64,000 nucleotides of DNA, from positions 2,414,501-2,478,500 of the forward strand of contig LR746280.1 of assembly GCA_902729315.2 (NCBI GenBank), read 5' to 3'. Of this stretch, positions 1-10,960 are shown in pieces (within the stretch, counting starts at the first letter, position 1; every line of letters starts with the position of its first letter). Position numbers and translations under genes: made by a program. This DNA comes from Spirodela intermedia (Eukaryota > Streptophyta > Magnoliopsida > Alismatales > Araceae). The notes under the pieces were generated by a model. That model was not told the origin of the DNA. It did no database searches and saw only the letters and a program-made list of their open reading frames with translations.

Positions 1-1890
1 AGGAGAAACAAACGAAATAAAAAGTTAACTAGCTTCAACAAAGGAAATATGCCATTTACTTATCTTGGATGCCCCATCTATAAACGACAAACGAAATAAT
101 CTTATTTTGAATATATTATAGAAAATATAAGGAAAAAAGTGGATAGATGGAAAACAAAATTATTATCTCTAGGAGGGAGAATCATACTTATAAAAAGTGT
201 CTTGTCCAGCATCTCCATACATACCCTGGCTGCATATGATATCCCGTAGGTCATTATTAATAGTGGAAAAAATGAGGACAAAATTCTTATGGAGAAATGT
301 AGAAATTAAGACCAAACACCACTAGATTTTATGGAAAAATATGTGCCAACCAGGTAATGACAGAGGCCTAGGAATTAAAAGGATAGAAGACCATTTGAGA
401 TGACTTGGAATAAAAATAGTATAGAGATGCAAAACAAAAACATCACTGTGGTCTAAATTAATTAAAGTAAAATTTAAAGAATAGGCCATGAGAAATCCGA
501 AATTAGAGGTCCAATAAGATGGAAAAAAATGTAGGAAACATGAATTGACATGAAAAAGTACTAAGATGGGAGGTTGATAAAAGAGAAATTAATGTATGGA
601 ATGACAACTGGTCAAGCTTTGGAGTTTAAAACAATTGGAAATGATTGATACCAACAAATCATGAATGACTGTATCCCAATTAATGAAAAAAAATAGCAAG
701 AAATTCTTTACATGGCGAGCATGAAATGGAATCTCATAAAACGAATTAAAACATGTCCCCAGCACAAATCTAGACAAAGACCTATGCATATGGCCATTAG
801 TTGTCAAATTAGCTTGGGAATATTTTAGAACCAAGAGCCCAAAAATAGTATGGGCAGATAAGGTTTGAAATATGATTATTCCTACAAAAATTTCTTCATT
901 TATGTGAAAACTCATTTCAAATCGCTTACCACTAGATATGAATATTCAAAAATTAGGATTCCAATTTCCATCAAAATTTGTATGCTCCTTGTAGGACCCA
1001 CAAGAAGAATCCATAGATCATGTCTTCTTCAAAAGCGAATGGGCTGTAAAATACGAGAAATAGTTGTGTCAAAAATGAGATATATGGGGAAACAGGGGTA
1101 CCAACTGTAGGAATTACTTTGAGCATATAATGTTGAAAAATACAAGAACAAGAGAGAGAACAATAGAAATAATGTGTAGGATACATATTCCATGTTTATT
1201 GTAGGAACTATGGATAGGTAGGAATAAAGTTTGAATGAATGGGAACAAAATCACCATTCCCCTCATCATACAAAAGTATAAAACGTGGATAAAAAATCTG
1301 GGGAGAATAATAGAGCACAAAAATTGAATACATTCAAAGAAAAATTAATTCTACAAAGATGTAAAGTAGAGATCAGAAGTGTCAAATATGACCAAATAAT
1401 AAAGATCATCATATAGGTTCACCCTATGGAGGGTGAAATGAAGCTAAATACAGATGGAACATCCAAAGAAAACCTTGGAAAATTGGGCGAAGACAAAGTA
1501 ATTCAAGACCACTGTGGAAAATTATTAAGAGCATTCTCAACATAATATGGAATACTAACCAACATGAAGGTAGAATGTAAAGCACTAGCTGAAAATTACA
1601 ATTATGTGAAAAATTATACTTATGTAACATTGTAATTAAAATAGACTCAATAACACTTGTCAAGATGTTTGAGAAATAGGAATGTAGGTAATAGAAATTA
1701 AAAAGAATATGAAAAAAGATAGAATCAAATCCCTTGAACATGTTTTTCACATAGGTAATCAATTGGTAGACTATCTTGCAAATGTGAGCTTACGACAGAA
1801 AGAGGAAAAAATCTACAAGTGTATGTAGGACCTTCTTAAGAAGGGAGAGGCATATACAATTTGGAGTGCTAGGGCATGTCATATATCAAA
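1..1890 (+). pseudogene. L1-type LINE pol remnant (RT C-terminus, zf-RVT, RNase H)
   Basis: This is a decayed non-LTR retrotransposon read on the plus strand and entering from the left edge. At about 40-300 the broken translation shows the plant-L1 reverse transcriptase block FTYLGCPIYKRQ ... WKTKLLSLGGRIILIKSVLSS. At about 850-1060 it shows a zf-RVT-like block (PTKISSFMWKLISNRLP, then PQEESIDHVFFKSEWA). At about 1435-1760 it shows an RNase H block starting KLNTDGTSKEN with NMKVECKALAE further on. This order is the 3' half of a plant L1 ORF2. The blocks lie in different frames with many stops, so the copy is dead. The 3' end is a guess; no poly-A tail or target duplication was found. Confidence 0.85.
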
Positions 1891-2519
1891 TGAGTAAGAT
1901 AGGGAAAGCTTGATCCAATTCGAGAAGGATGAAGTAAGTACCAAAAAATGAAGAAAGCAATAGTCAAAACATCACAACGTGAATTTTAATCAAATCGTAA
2001 TGAAAGGTATGTCAAATTCTCACAATACTCTTTCTTTACATACAACATACAATATATTGTCAACTTCATGCAACACACCCAGAATAACAGCAAAAACCAT
2101 CATGCATACATGAGAGGAAGAACAATTAGAAGAGAAAAGAAAAAAATATGTGTGAAGAAAACAATCCAAAATTAATTATGAAGATCATGGAGATGTAGTT
2201 TGTTAGACCAAATAGATGACCCCAATTACGAAAAGGAAAACATGATAATCATGACATGGCAAGTGAAGAGTGATGGGAGAGAAAAGGCCCAAAAGCCCAC
2301 CCAATTGACCATGAAGGTATAGGGAAGTCAAAGAATCAAAGTACATGAGGAAGGAAAAAAAAAGAAGTGAAATTACCAAAAGTCAGTAATTTTCTTCCCC
2401 TGCCTCTCACCCCTCCAAAAAAAAAAAGAGAGAAAAAAGAAAAACAAAAAAGGAAGGATGAAAAGAAGGAAAAGGGGTGAAGGAGGGGGAAAGGGGAGAA
2501 ACAATATGTGAGGAAAATG
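1891..2519. other. Intergenic, AT- and purine-rich, no gene seen
   Basis: No coding frame or RNA gene is supported here. Positions about 2,340-2,510 are strongly purine-rich (A/G runs interrupted by a short CCCCTCCAA stretch). This may be the tail of the LINE to the left or low-complexity host DNA. The interval ends at the target duplication of the next solo LTR. Confidence 0.6.
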
Positions 2520-3106
2520 CTTACTAACGTGACTTAGTCATTGTATAGTAAATCACACAAATTTAAAATTTATAAAACTAGAAAATATGAATTTTTGGAT
2601 ATTTAGAAGTATTTCTGAACAAATATATCAAGTATAATTCAATAAAACTTCCAAAAATAGTGATAATTTTCCAAGTCAATCATAGAGATGTAATATAATA
2701 TTTGGTAATTATTCAGAATTTTTCTCAAAGAATACTATTTTTTATGAATTTTATACTAGGAAATGAAAAGGAAATATATTTAAAATTCACAAAAAAGATA
2801 AATAAGGGTATCTTGGTGATTATTACGTAAGCGATTACAAACGATTTAATTGATCAAATTAAGATCTGTAAAAGCCAGAAGAATCGTAATTGAATGAAGT
2901 ATATCTTGGTAAATTTAAATCACACAAATTATCACTAAATGAAGTGAAAAGTAAGTTAAAAGTAGGAAAACAAAGTTCTGGCATCGCGGCGACGATGTGT
3001 CAGTGATGCACCGAAATCCTGAGCATTCAGGAAGATCGTTGTGTAGTGTCCATGGCCTCAAAGGCTCTCATTGGACAAAGACGACGTGGGCAATCTCTAG
3101 ATCTTC

Positions 3107-3409
3107 TTGCGAAGTCTAGAGATCAATGAAATGGGTCGTCGAATCGTCTCCAGTGGCTGTCACCCGACGAAGCAGAAAAATAGTGACTTTGTGGCTCTCC
3201 AATGGGTGTCACCCGATGGAGAGGAGCTGGATGGAGGTGGGGTGCGTGTCAGGGAGCTTCATCCTCAGGTCCACGCAGCAAGAGGAGGCTCTTCATCGCA
3301 TTTGGTACACTCTCAGAAGGTGGCGACTCGTCTCCCGGCGGATCGTCCTCTTTTCGACGATGGCTTGTTCGTCAATCAATCAGAGATGCTTTACTCGATG
3401 GATTCATGA
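3107..3409 (+). other. Family-conserved ORF inside solo LTR copy A
   Basis: This is a 100-codon frame in the GC-rich centre of the LTR. It aligns without gaps to the frames in copies B, C and D, sharing cores such as SPDGEELDGGG and LHPQV (then SSSHLV). It resembles no family I recognise. Copy A stops earliest, after MDS. The region is GC-rich, so other frames are open too and coding is not established. The alternative is LTR leader sequence that happens to be open. Confidence 0.35.
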
Positions 3410-3929
3410 TCTTTTTATCGTGAATCATTCAGAAATTTTAGTAACAATGCTCCGCGAATCACGTTGCTGAAATTTTTGCTGATGATCCAGCGATTCTAAT
3501 TGTTTAATCCTTCACCGACGATCTGTAGGAAAGTCACGATAATCAGATAGAAAATATGAGTTTTGGCTCTAGGAGGATTCAAACCCGCACTGGTTGCCCG
3601 CCCTTCTGGGCAAGGTATGGCGAGTTTAGTCCCACATCGCTTGTGCGCCAAATTTTCTGGTGAATCTATAGTAATATTACATTTGCAATCAAGTCCCTTT
3701 CTCACACGTGTACGACCACTCCTTGTCCCATAGCCGGTTGGCCACTAGTGATGTGGAAGGGGAGTGGTGCACACGTGCCCCTATCGGTCCTAGCCACTCG
3801 AGCCCCTGCTCACGGCTCCTCCCTGACTGTGCTTCCGACTTGCTTGCGAGCTCGGCTGGTCGACGAGTCCCCCCCATTTTGCTTTATTTTTATTTTTATT
3901 TATTTTTCTTCATTTATCTCAAAAGTAAG

Positions 3930-5537
3930 TGATGTGACTCAATCATTGTATAGTAAATCACGCAAATTTAAAATTTATAAAACTAGAAAATATGATTTTT
4001 CAGATATTTAGAAGTATTTCTGAACAAATATATCAATTAAAATTCAATAAAACTTCCAAAAATAGCGGTAATTTTCCAGGTCGATCATAGGGATGTAATA
4101 TAATATCTGGTAATTATTCAGAATTTTTCTCAATGAATACGATTTTCTATGAATTTTATACTAGGAAATGAAAAGAAAATATATTTAAAATTTACGAAAA
4201 AAGGAAATAAGGGTGCGGGGCGTCAGGATGACGTCAGCACCCGGCAAAAGCAAATTGGGCGAAAACAAAGTTCTGCCCGGCGATTCTTACGTAAGCGATT
4301 ACAGACGATTTAATTGATCAAATTAAGATCTGTAAAAGGCAAAAGAATCGTAATGAAATGAAGTATATGTTGGTAAATTTAAAATCAACAAATTATCACT
4401 AAATGAAATGAAAATTAAGTTGAAAGTAGAAAAGTAGAGTTCCGGCGTCGCGGCGGCGATGTGTCGGCGATGCACTGGAATTCTGAGTATTCAGGAGGAT
4501 CGTCGTGTAGTGTCCACGGCCTCGAAGGCTCTCCTTGAACAAGGACGACGTGGGCAATCTCTAGATCTTCTTGCGAAGTCTAGAGATTAATGAAATGGGT
4601 CATCGAATCGTCTCCAGCGGCTGTCACCCGGCGGAGCGGAAAAACGGCGACTTTGCGGCTCTTTGGCGGCTGTCACCCGACGGAGAGGAGCTAGATGGAG
4701 GTGGGGCGCATGTCAGGGAGCTTCATCCTCAGGTCCGCGTAGCAAGAGGAGGCTCTTCATCGCATTTGGTACGCTCTCAGGAGGTGGCGACTCGTCTCCC
4801 GGCAGATCGTCCTCTTCTTGATGACGGCTTGTTCGTCGATCAATCGGAGATGCTTTACTCGATGGATTCGCGATCCTTTTATCGCGAATCATTCAGCAAT
4901 TTTAGTAGCAATGCTCTGCGAATCGTGTTGACGAGATTTTCGTCGATGATTTAGCTTAATCCTTCACCGGCGATCTACAGGAAAGTTGCGATAATCAGAT
5001 AAAAAAGTATGAGTTTTGGCTCTAGGAGGATTCGAACCTGTGCCGGTTGCCCGCCCTTTCTGAGGAAGGTGTGAAACGGGTTTAGTTTCACATCAGTTGT
5101 GCGTCGAGTTTTTAGGTGAATATATAGTAATGTTAGATTTCTAAGCAAAGTTCCTTCTCTCGCGTGTACGACCGCTCCTTGTCCCACAGCCGGCTGACCA
5201 CCGGTGACGTGGAAGGGGAGTGGCGCACACGTGCCCCCATCGGTTCAAGCTGCTCAAGCCCTTGCTCGTGGCTACTCCCCGACTGCGCTTCCGACCTGCT
5301 TGCGGGCCCGGCGGGTCCCCCCATTTTGTCTTTTTTTTTTTAATTTCTTTTCCTTCATTTATCTCAAAAGTAAGACTGTAAAAATCGTATAAAATCACAT
5401 AATTACCCAAAAATTCACATTAATCAACTAAAAACTAATTTTCACACTTTAACACAAATATAATTATATTTATCACGAGTTAAGGCTAAAACTATATTAT
5501 TTACTAATTATTAACTCATGATAATGAAGACTTATCA
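3930..5537 (+). mobile_element. Solo LTR, copy B (inner), inserted into copy A
   Basis: This is a complete 1,608-bp family member running from TGATGTGACTC to GAAGACTTATCA. It interrupts copy A at AAAGTAAG|ACTGTAAAA, a join seen intact in the other copies. The flanking pentamers are GTAAG (3,925-3,929) and ATAAG (5,538-5,542), a target duplication with one substitution. This accounts for the apparent duplication of the last 170 bp: the second tail (5,543-5,714) belongs to the outer LTR. The copy holds the 33-nt hairpin (4,556-4,588), the 127-codon ORF (4,571-4,954) and the B-box-like motif (5,028-5,038) shared by the family. Confidence 0.85.
4571..4954 (+). other. Family-conserved ORF inside solo LTR copy B
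   Basis: This is a 127-codon frame homologous to those in the other three LTR copies. It contains HVRELHPQVRVARGGSSSHL and VATRLPADRPLLDDGLFVDQ. The 33-nt inverted repeat (4,556-4,588) overlaps its start, and the likelier initiator is the ATG that begins MGHR. No known domain is recognised, and expression is unproven. Confidence 0.4.
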
Positions 5538-5719
5538 ATAAGACTATAAGATCATATAAATTCATATAAAATCACATAATTACTCAAAAATTCACGTTAA
5601 TCAACTCAAAACCACTTTTCACACTTTAACACAAATATAAGTCTATTTATCATGAGTTAAGGCTAAAACTATATTATTTACTAATTATTAACTCATAATA
5701 ATGAAGACTTATCACTTAC

Positions 5720-6640
5720 CTTCTACTCAAAATACCTACATTGAAGAAAAGATTCAGTGATGAAATTGACTAGGGGAAAAAAAAGGAGGCAAGAAAAGCT
5801 CCAACAATTTACAAGTCTTCACAAACTTGGATTGGTCAGTCTAGCTCAATCGTAAAAAGAAGTACACTGAAATGAGAAACAAGGGAACAATGAGACATGT
5901 ATACTTCATAATTAATATTAATTAAAAAGAGAGAGAGAAAAGGAAAAAAGAGAGGAAACTTAGGGAGCTACAGTGTCAATTACTATTGAGGGAACTAGTG
6001 ATAGATAAAAATTGGTGGCATGGTCTCCATCAAGAGAAACATCCCATTTTCTCACCACTCTACTTCCCTATATATAGTATACTATGGTGCCTCTTTCTTA
6101 ATCATAATGCAGGCCACAAGATGAAAAGAACAAACAACAGCCATATTAGAAAAGAGAAATCAAAAGGAGAAGGAACGCAAACAAGATTCTTTGATGAAGA
6201 GGCCAAGTCTTGGAACAAAAGAGGACAAGGACTGGAAATAGGGAAAAAAAGGAACCCACAAATGGAAAAGAATTTCCAAAGTGCCTAGAAAAATAACGAC
6301 CGATTCAACGACCACAAATCCGCCACCAGTTCAAAGGAAACACTGCAGTAAAAAACAAGTGAATATTAGCTGAAGATGATATCCAAAGAAAACAACAAGC
6401 CCAATAGTAGGAATGAAGGCCCAAAAATAGGCCACATTACCATAATCGCTCAATCATGAGAGGAAAGAATATACAGCCCAAGCAACCAACACATCTCCAT
6501 TGGGTGGCACATGTGTAAATCGAGGGTAAGAATTATAGCACATGAAATTCTATTCCCCAATCTCATAGGATCCAACTTGCGACAGATTGATAACAAGATC
6601 CAAAATGATGTACTAATTACGGATCAATAATGAATGAATC
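5720..6640. other. Intergenic stretch without a supported gene
   Basis: This AT-rich sequence lies between solo LTR copy A and the truncated copia reverse transcriptase. A 100-codon open frame at 5,986-6,288 is lysine- and asparagine-rich, matches nothing I recognise, and is probably chance. A copy of the copia LTR would be expected around here if the element were whole. I see none, so the 3' part of that element seems deleted. Confidence 0.5.
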
Positions 6641-6644
6641 TTTT

Positions 6645-6880
6645 ACTTAAAAAAAGAATTATCATATCATCAACATAAACTAATAAAATAGAAATTGTAT
6701 TTCTAAAGTGTTTAAAGAAAAGAGTATGATCATCATTACTTTGGCAATAATTCATCTCACGCATAGTGGTTGAGATCTTGCCAAACCATGCCCTCAGAGA
6801 TTATTTAAGTCCATATAAAGACTTCTTTAGTTTACACACCATACGTTGATTTTTCTCTTCCCTAAAACCTAGAGGCATAT
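6645..6880 (-). pseudogene. copia reverse transcriptase, 3' fragment with YVDD motif
   Basis: In one frame the minus strand gives MPLGFREEKNQRMVCKLKKS then LYGLK, a stop, SLRAWF, and the catalytic YVDD (about 6,655-6,690). These match the copia RT core (PPGFR...KSLYGLKQSPRAWF...YVDD). The single stop replaces the expected Gln of KQ, a one-base change. The fragment joins codon-for-codon to the part upstream at 10,186 once the solo LTR and one CATAT repeat are removed. Downstream of YVDD the homology ends abruptly. Confidence 0.9.
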
Positions 6881-7020
6881 TGACGTGACTCAGTCGTTGT
6901 ATATTAAATCACGCAAAAATAAAATTTATAAAACTAGAAAATACGAATTTTCAGATATTTAGAAGTATTTCTGAATAAATATATTGATTATAATTCAATA
7001 AAACTTCCAAAAATAGCGGT

Positions 7021-8700
7021 AGTGGATTAAGATTGTGGTACAAACATGCTTTTGTATAGCTATTTGACAAGAAAGTTTGTTGTTATTTTTCTGATTCTAT
7101 GAATAATGCTCAACATCAAAGAGATTTTCTTGAATAGAGAGAACTAGTGAAGTTACATGTTTTTGTAGTCCAATATTCTGTAAAATATTAGGGGTGTGAT
7201 TCTCTATTGCAAGTTGACTATGGACTTCATGGGTGATGTTGAAAAGAAATTTTGCCACCAAGCCTTGTCTCCCATGTATGTCAATCTGATAATGCTTTAC
7301 TTGACTTGCCACTGCTTGGTCCCCCCTTGTATGGCTGTGTCTATCCAGCCCCTTTCACCTACGTGCCATGCCATTGGTGTGCCTACCAATGTACTCAGGC
7401 ATACCAGTCTTTACCCCTTTTCACCGGCCAGTGGCCTAGTGTGTCCCACACAGATATACACAAGCTCAACAAAGTCAGAAACATGTGGTGCCCTCTCCTT
7501 CTAGCAAGAACTCTCCCACACAGCCTCCACTTCGTGTACATGGAGGACTTGGAGGCCATCCTGTACAGAAACTGCAACTGCTAGAACAGCTTTCGCTCTA
7601 AATTTCTGGACGAGGAGGCATATTACTACGGTCAGTTCCCCTTCAGTGACCGTGGAGATGGTGTCCTAAGGGATGGCGACGTGCTTTATCATTCGTCGGT
7701 TTCACTACTGTGAGTAGACATGGGTGAATAAATAGCCATCTACTCTTTTGCAAACTGGCTGTATTATCTGTACTTCTAATTATTTACGGTGCCGTGATCT
7801 CTTGCTTTTGGCTTTCAGACTTGGCTGAATAGACAAGGGTTATTCGCTGTGCAGCAGCAGAATGATGTGCATCTTTTCATGAAGGAAAGATGGCCAGAAA
7901 AATGTACACCTCGATTTAACATGGGTTATTCGCCTGTTGACTGCTGTAAATGTTTTATTGCCGAAAGCTTTTGATTTCTTTTAACTTTGGTCAAAATGTA
8001 CTCCATGCAACAGCCATTAAGCGTTCTCATATGTAGTTCACCACGTACACAAACAAGCTCAATCCCTTTAACATTATGTACGAAGAAAAACTTGTTTGAA
8101 AAGGATTTCATCTCCTTTTCATCGAAGTAGCAAATTTAATTTGACTCATAACACACAAAGATATAGAGGTCACCCTTCTAATGGAGCTAATTTTTTCATT
8201 AGGACAATCTTTCTTAAAGTGATTAGGTTTCCGATAGAAGAGGCATTTTCTATTCTTCATGACCGTTTTAAAGCCTTTACTTCTTCTTTGACCCTATTCA
8301 CTTTTCCACATCTTTACTGAATGGTCATAATAGCATTCTTCATTTTTTCTTCCTTGAGCACATTTTTTTCATTTTGCCTGATGCTGGATGAATCAAGTTG
8401 GAATATAAGTAAAAAGTCTATGATTAAGTAATTAATATAATTCTATGATTCATCACGAAAATCAATCTGAAAGATAAGTAAAAAGTCAAATGTGTACGAT
8501 ATGCTAAATGAATGATTTTTTAACATGTTGTTACCAAGAAGCAACCACTAGATTAGAATCCTGGGAGAGTTCTGATGTTTCAAAAATGTAAGGAAGATTT
8601 TGAAGGGAATGGTATTCGTGAGAGAAGACAGAGTAGAAATACATCTTCACAAAGACAAGTTCAAGGTAAATCATAGGTCAATTAAATTAAAGCAATAAAA
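7021..8700. mobile_element. Secondary insertion inside solo LTR copy C, with copia gag-like piece
   Basis: The LTR reads ...AATAGCGGT, then 1.68 kb of foreign sequence, then GTCGATCATAGG..., where the other copies have the ten bases AATTTTCCAG between. The insert therefore replaced about 10 bp, and no target duplication is visible. On the minus strand, 8,248-8,198 encodes KCLFYRKPNHFKKDC, close to the copia gag zinc knuckle but with one Cys changed. The rest is unassigned. A plus-strand frame at about 7,250-7,710 (LEAILYRNCN ... FLDEEAYYYGQFPFSDRG) does not look like retroelement sequence and could be a captured host fragment. Confidence 0.6.
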
Positions 8701-9213
8701 GTCGATCATAGGGATGTAATATAATATCTGGTAATTATTCAGAATTTTTCTCAATGAATACGATTTTCTATGAATTTTATACTAGGAAATGAAAAGGAAA
8801 TATATTTAAAATTCACGAAAAAAGGAAATAAGGGTGCGGGGCGTCAGGATGACGTCAGCACCCGACGAAAGCGAATCGGGCGAAAACAAAGTTCTGCCCG
8901 GCGATTCTTACGTAAGCGATTACAGACGATTTAATTGATCAAATTAAGATTTGTAAAAGACAAAAGAATCGTAATGAAATGATATATGTTGGTAAATTTA
9001 AATCACAAAAACTATCACTAAATGAAGCGTAAAGTAAGTTGAAAGCAGGAAAATAGAGTTCCGGCGTCGCGACGGCGATGCGTCGGCGATGCACCGGAAT
9101 CCTGAGCGTTCGAGAGGATCGTCGTGCAATGTCCACGGCCCCAAAGGCTCTCCTTGGACAAAGACGACATGGACAATCTCTAGATCTTCTCGCGAAGTCT
9201 AGAGATTAATGAA

Positions 9214-9540
9214 ATGGGTCGTCGAGTCGTTTCCGGCGGCTGTCACCCGGCGAAGTGGAAAAACGGCGACTTTGCGGCTCTACGGCAGCTGTCACCCGAC
9301 GGAGAGGAGCTAGATGGAGGTGGGGCGCATGTCAGGGAGCTTCATCCTCAGGTCTGCGTAGCAAGAGGAGGCTCTTCATCGCATTTGGTACGCTCTCAGG
9401 AGGTGGCGACTCGTCTCCCGGCAGATCGTCCTCTTCCCGACGACGGCTTGTTCGTCGATCAATCGGAGATGATTTACTTGATGGATTGGCGATCCTTTTA
9501 TCGCGAATCGTTCAACAATTTTAGTAGCAATGCTCCGTGA
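9214..9540 (+). other. Family-conserved ORF inside solo LTR copy C
   Basis: This 108-codon frame is collinear with the frames in copies A, B and D, opening MGRRVVSGGCHPAKWKNGDF. It begins just 3' of the 33-nt inverted repeat, whose right arm ends seven bases before the ATG. It ends at a stop where copies B and D read on. No known family is recognised. Confidence 0.38.
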
Positions 9541-10185
9541 ATCGCATTGACGAGATTTTTGCCGATGATCCAGCGATTCTGGTTGCTTAATGCTTCACCG
9601 GCGATCTACAGGAAAGTTGCGATAATCAGATAAAAATATATGAATTTTGACTCTAGGAGGATTCGAACCCGCGCCGGTCGCCCGCCTCTTCTGAGGAAGG
9701 TGTGACGCGGGTTTAGTCCCACATTAGTTGTGCGCCAATTTTTCGGGTGAATATATACTAATGGTAGATTTCTAAGCAAAGTCTTCTCTCGCGTGTACGA
9801 CCACTCCTTGCCCCACAACTGGCTAGCCACTAGTGACGTGGAAGGGGAGTGGCGTACACGTGCCCCTATCGGTCCAAGCCGCTCGAGCCCCTGCTTGCGG
9901 CTACTCTCCGACTGAGCTTCCAACCCACTTGCGGGCCCGGCTGGCCGGCGGGTCCCCCCATTTTGCAATATTTTAGTTTTATTTCTTTTTCTTCATTTAT
10001 CTCAAAAGTAAGACTGTAAAAATCATATAAATTCGTATAAAATCACATAATTACCCAAAAAATCACATTAATCAACTAAAAACCACTTTTCACACTTTAA
10101 AACAAATAGAAGTCTATTTATCACGAGTTAAGGCTAAAACTATATTATTTACTAATTATTAACTCATGATAATGAAGACTTATCA

Positions 10186-10480
10186 CATATCCATATTGAT
10201 CTTTTTATTTATAGCGCCATGTAGAAAAGTCTTCTTTACATCTAATTGGTGAAGTTGTCATCCTTTCATCGCTACCATAGAGCTTAAAATCCTCATGGTA
10301 TTTAGTTTTGCTATTGGGACAAAGGTCTCATCATAATTAATCTTTAATTTTTGGGTATATTCTTTTGCTACCAATCTAGTCTTATACCTTTATACTATTC
10401 TATCAGAAAATTATACTAAATGGTAAATACCCATCCGAATTCTTTTATTGCACAAGATCTTAACTAGTTCCCATGTGTTG
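10186..10480 (-). pseudogene. copia reverse transcriptase, 5' fragment
   Basis: The minus-strand translation gives YKTRLVAKEYTQKLKINYDE, then TFVPIAKLNTMRILSS, then QLHQLDVKKTFLHGAINKKI and NMD. These are the hallmark RT blocks 1-3 of plant copia elements (RLVAKGYTQ, FAPVAKL, QLDVKNAFLHG). One Trp codon has become TGA. The reading continues at 6,880 beyond the inserted solo LTR. Confidence 0.9.
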
Positions 10481-10960
10481 TTTTTAATTAATGTATTTAT
10501 TTTTATTTCTATAGAATTTTTTCATTTGCATTATTTATAGCTTCATTAAATATTAATGGAATGGGAATAGAGGCTACTTTCATAAGAAATGAAGAATGGG
10601 CTGTAGATAACTGATGTAAGAAAAAATAATTATGTAATGGATAAATAACATTCTTATTGATGTTTTAATAGACTAGTAAGTTTACTACATTTTCTTGTGA
10701 TTCTGATGAAGTATCTAGGAAAGTCTCATGAGTTAGATCTTTTACTGAAGTAGTGTGTGGGGTTTGCTCACTCTTTCTTCTTGTATAGGTTTGTCCAAAT
10801 CTTTTTTCTACACTTAATTATTATGATTTTGACTCCACCTCATCTCGAGGAAGTAGATAACTTCCTTGAGATGTAGTCATATCACCCATCCTCTCTAAAG
10901 GTGAGGGCTCTAAGGCCTCATTAGTCTTATAATAATTTTCACCTTCATTAAAGGTGATGT
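10481..10960. other. Degenerate copia interior between integrase and RT
   Basis: This is the interval expected to encode the integrase C-terminal tail and linker of the copia polyprotein. I can follow only scattered short pieces on the minus strand and no continuous frame. No independent gene is seen. Confidence 0.45.

Larger units (their letters stand above)
2525..5714 (+). mobile_element. Solo LTR, copy A (outer), split by copy B
   Basis: This LTR-like unit runs 2,525-3,929 and resumes at 5,543-5,714, about 1.58 kb once the inserted copy B is removed. It is flanked by a perfect 5-bp direct repeat CTTAC (2,520-2,524 and 5,715-5,719). The left end reads TAACGTGACTTAG where the family has TGACGTGACTCAG, and the right end is GACTTATCA, so the termini are TG...CA with one mutation. 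No gag-pol, primer-binding site or polypurine tract is present. The simplest reading is a solo LTR left by LTR-LTR recombination. The plus orientation is arbitrary, because no internal region is available to define it. Confidence 0.85.
6881..10185 (+). mobile_element. Solo LTR, copy C, inserted in copia RT and itself interrupted
   Basis: The termini are TGACGTGACTCAG and GAAGACTTATCA, with a perfect 5-bp duplication CATAT at 6,876-6,880 and 10,186-10,190. Removing 7,021-8,700 leaves about 1,625 bp, the family length. The host copia reading frame is exactly restored when the element and one CATAT are deleted, which is independent proof of the boundaries. The copy carries the hairpin (9,175-9,207), the ORF (9,214-9,540) and a perfect B-box complement (9,659-9,669). 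Confidence 0.93.

Noticed and set aside
3126-3470. Alternative 114-codon frame overlapping the LTR ORF, with similar ones at 9,255 and 15,404
   Set aside because: It is less consistent in start and end among copies than the collinear frame chosen, and is probably a by-product of GC richness.
2525-5714. Reading 2,525-5,714 as a full LTR retrotransposon with two LTRs and a deleted interior
   Set aside because: The inner copy has its own near-perfect target duplication, and the outer copy's missing tail is found intact after it, which fits nesting better.
5986-6288. 100-codon plus-strand frame
   Set aside because: It has no homology I recognise, sits in AT-rich retroelement debris, and has no splice or promoter context.
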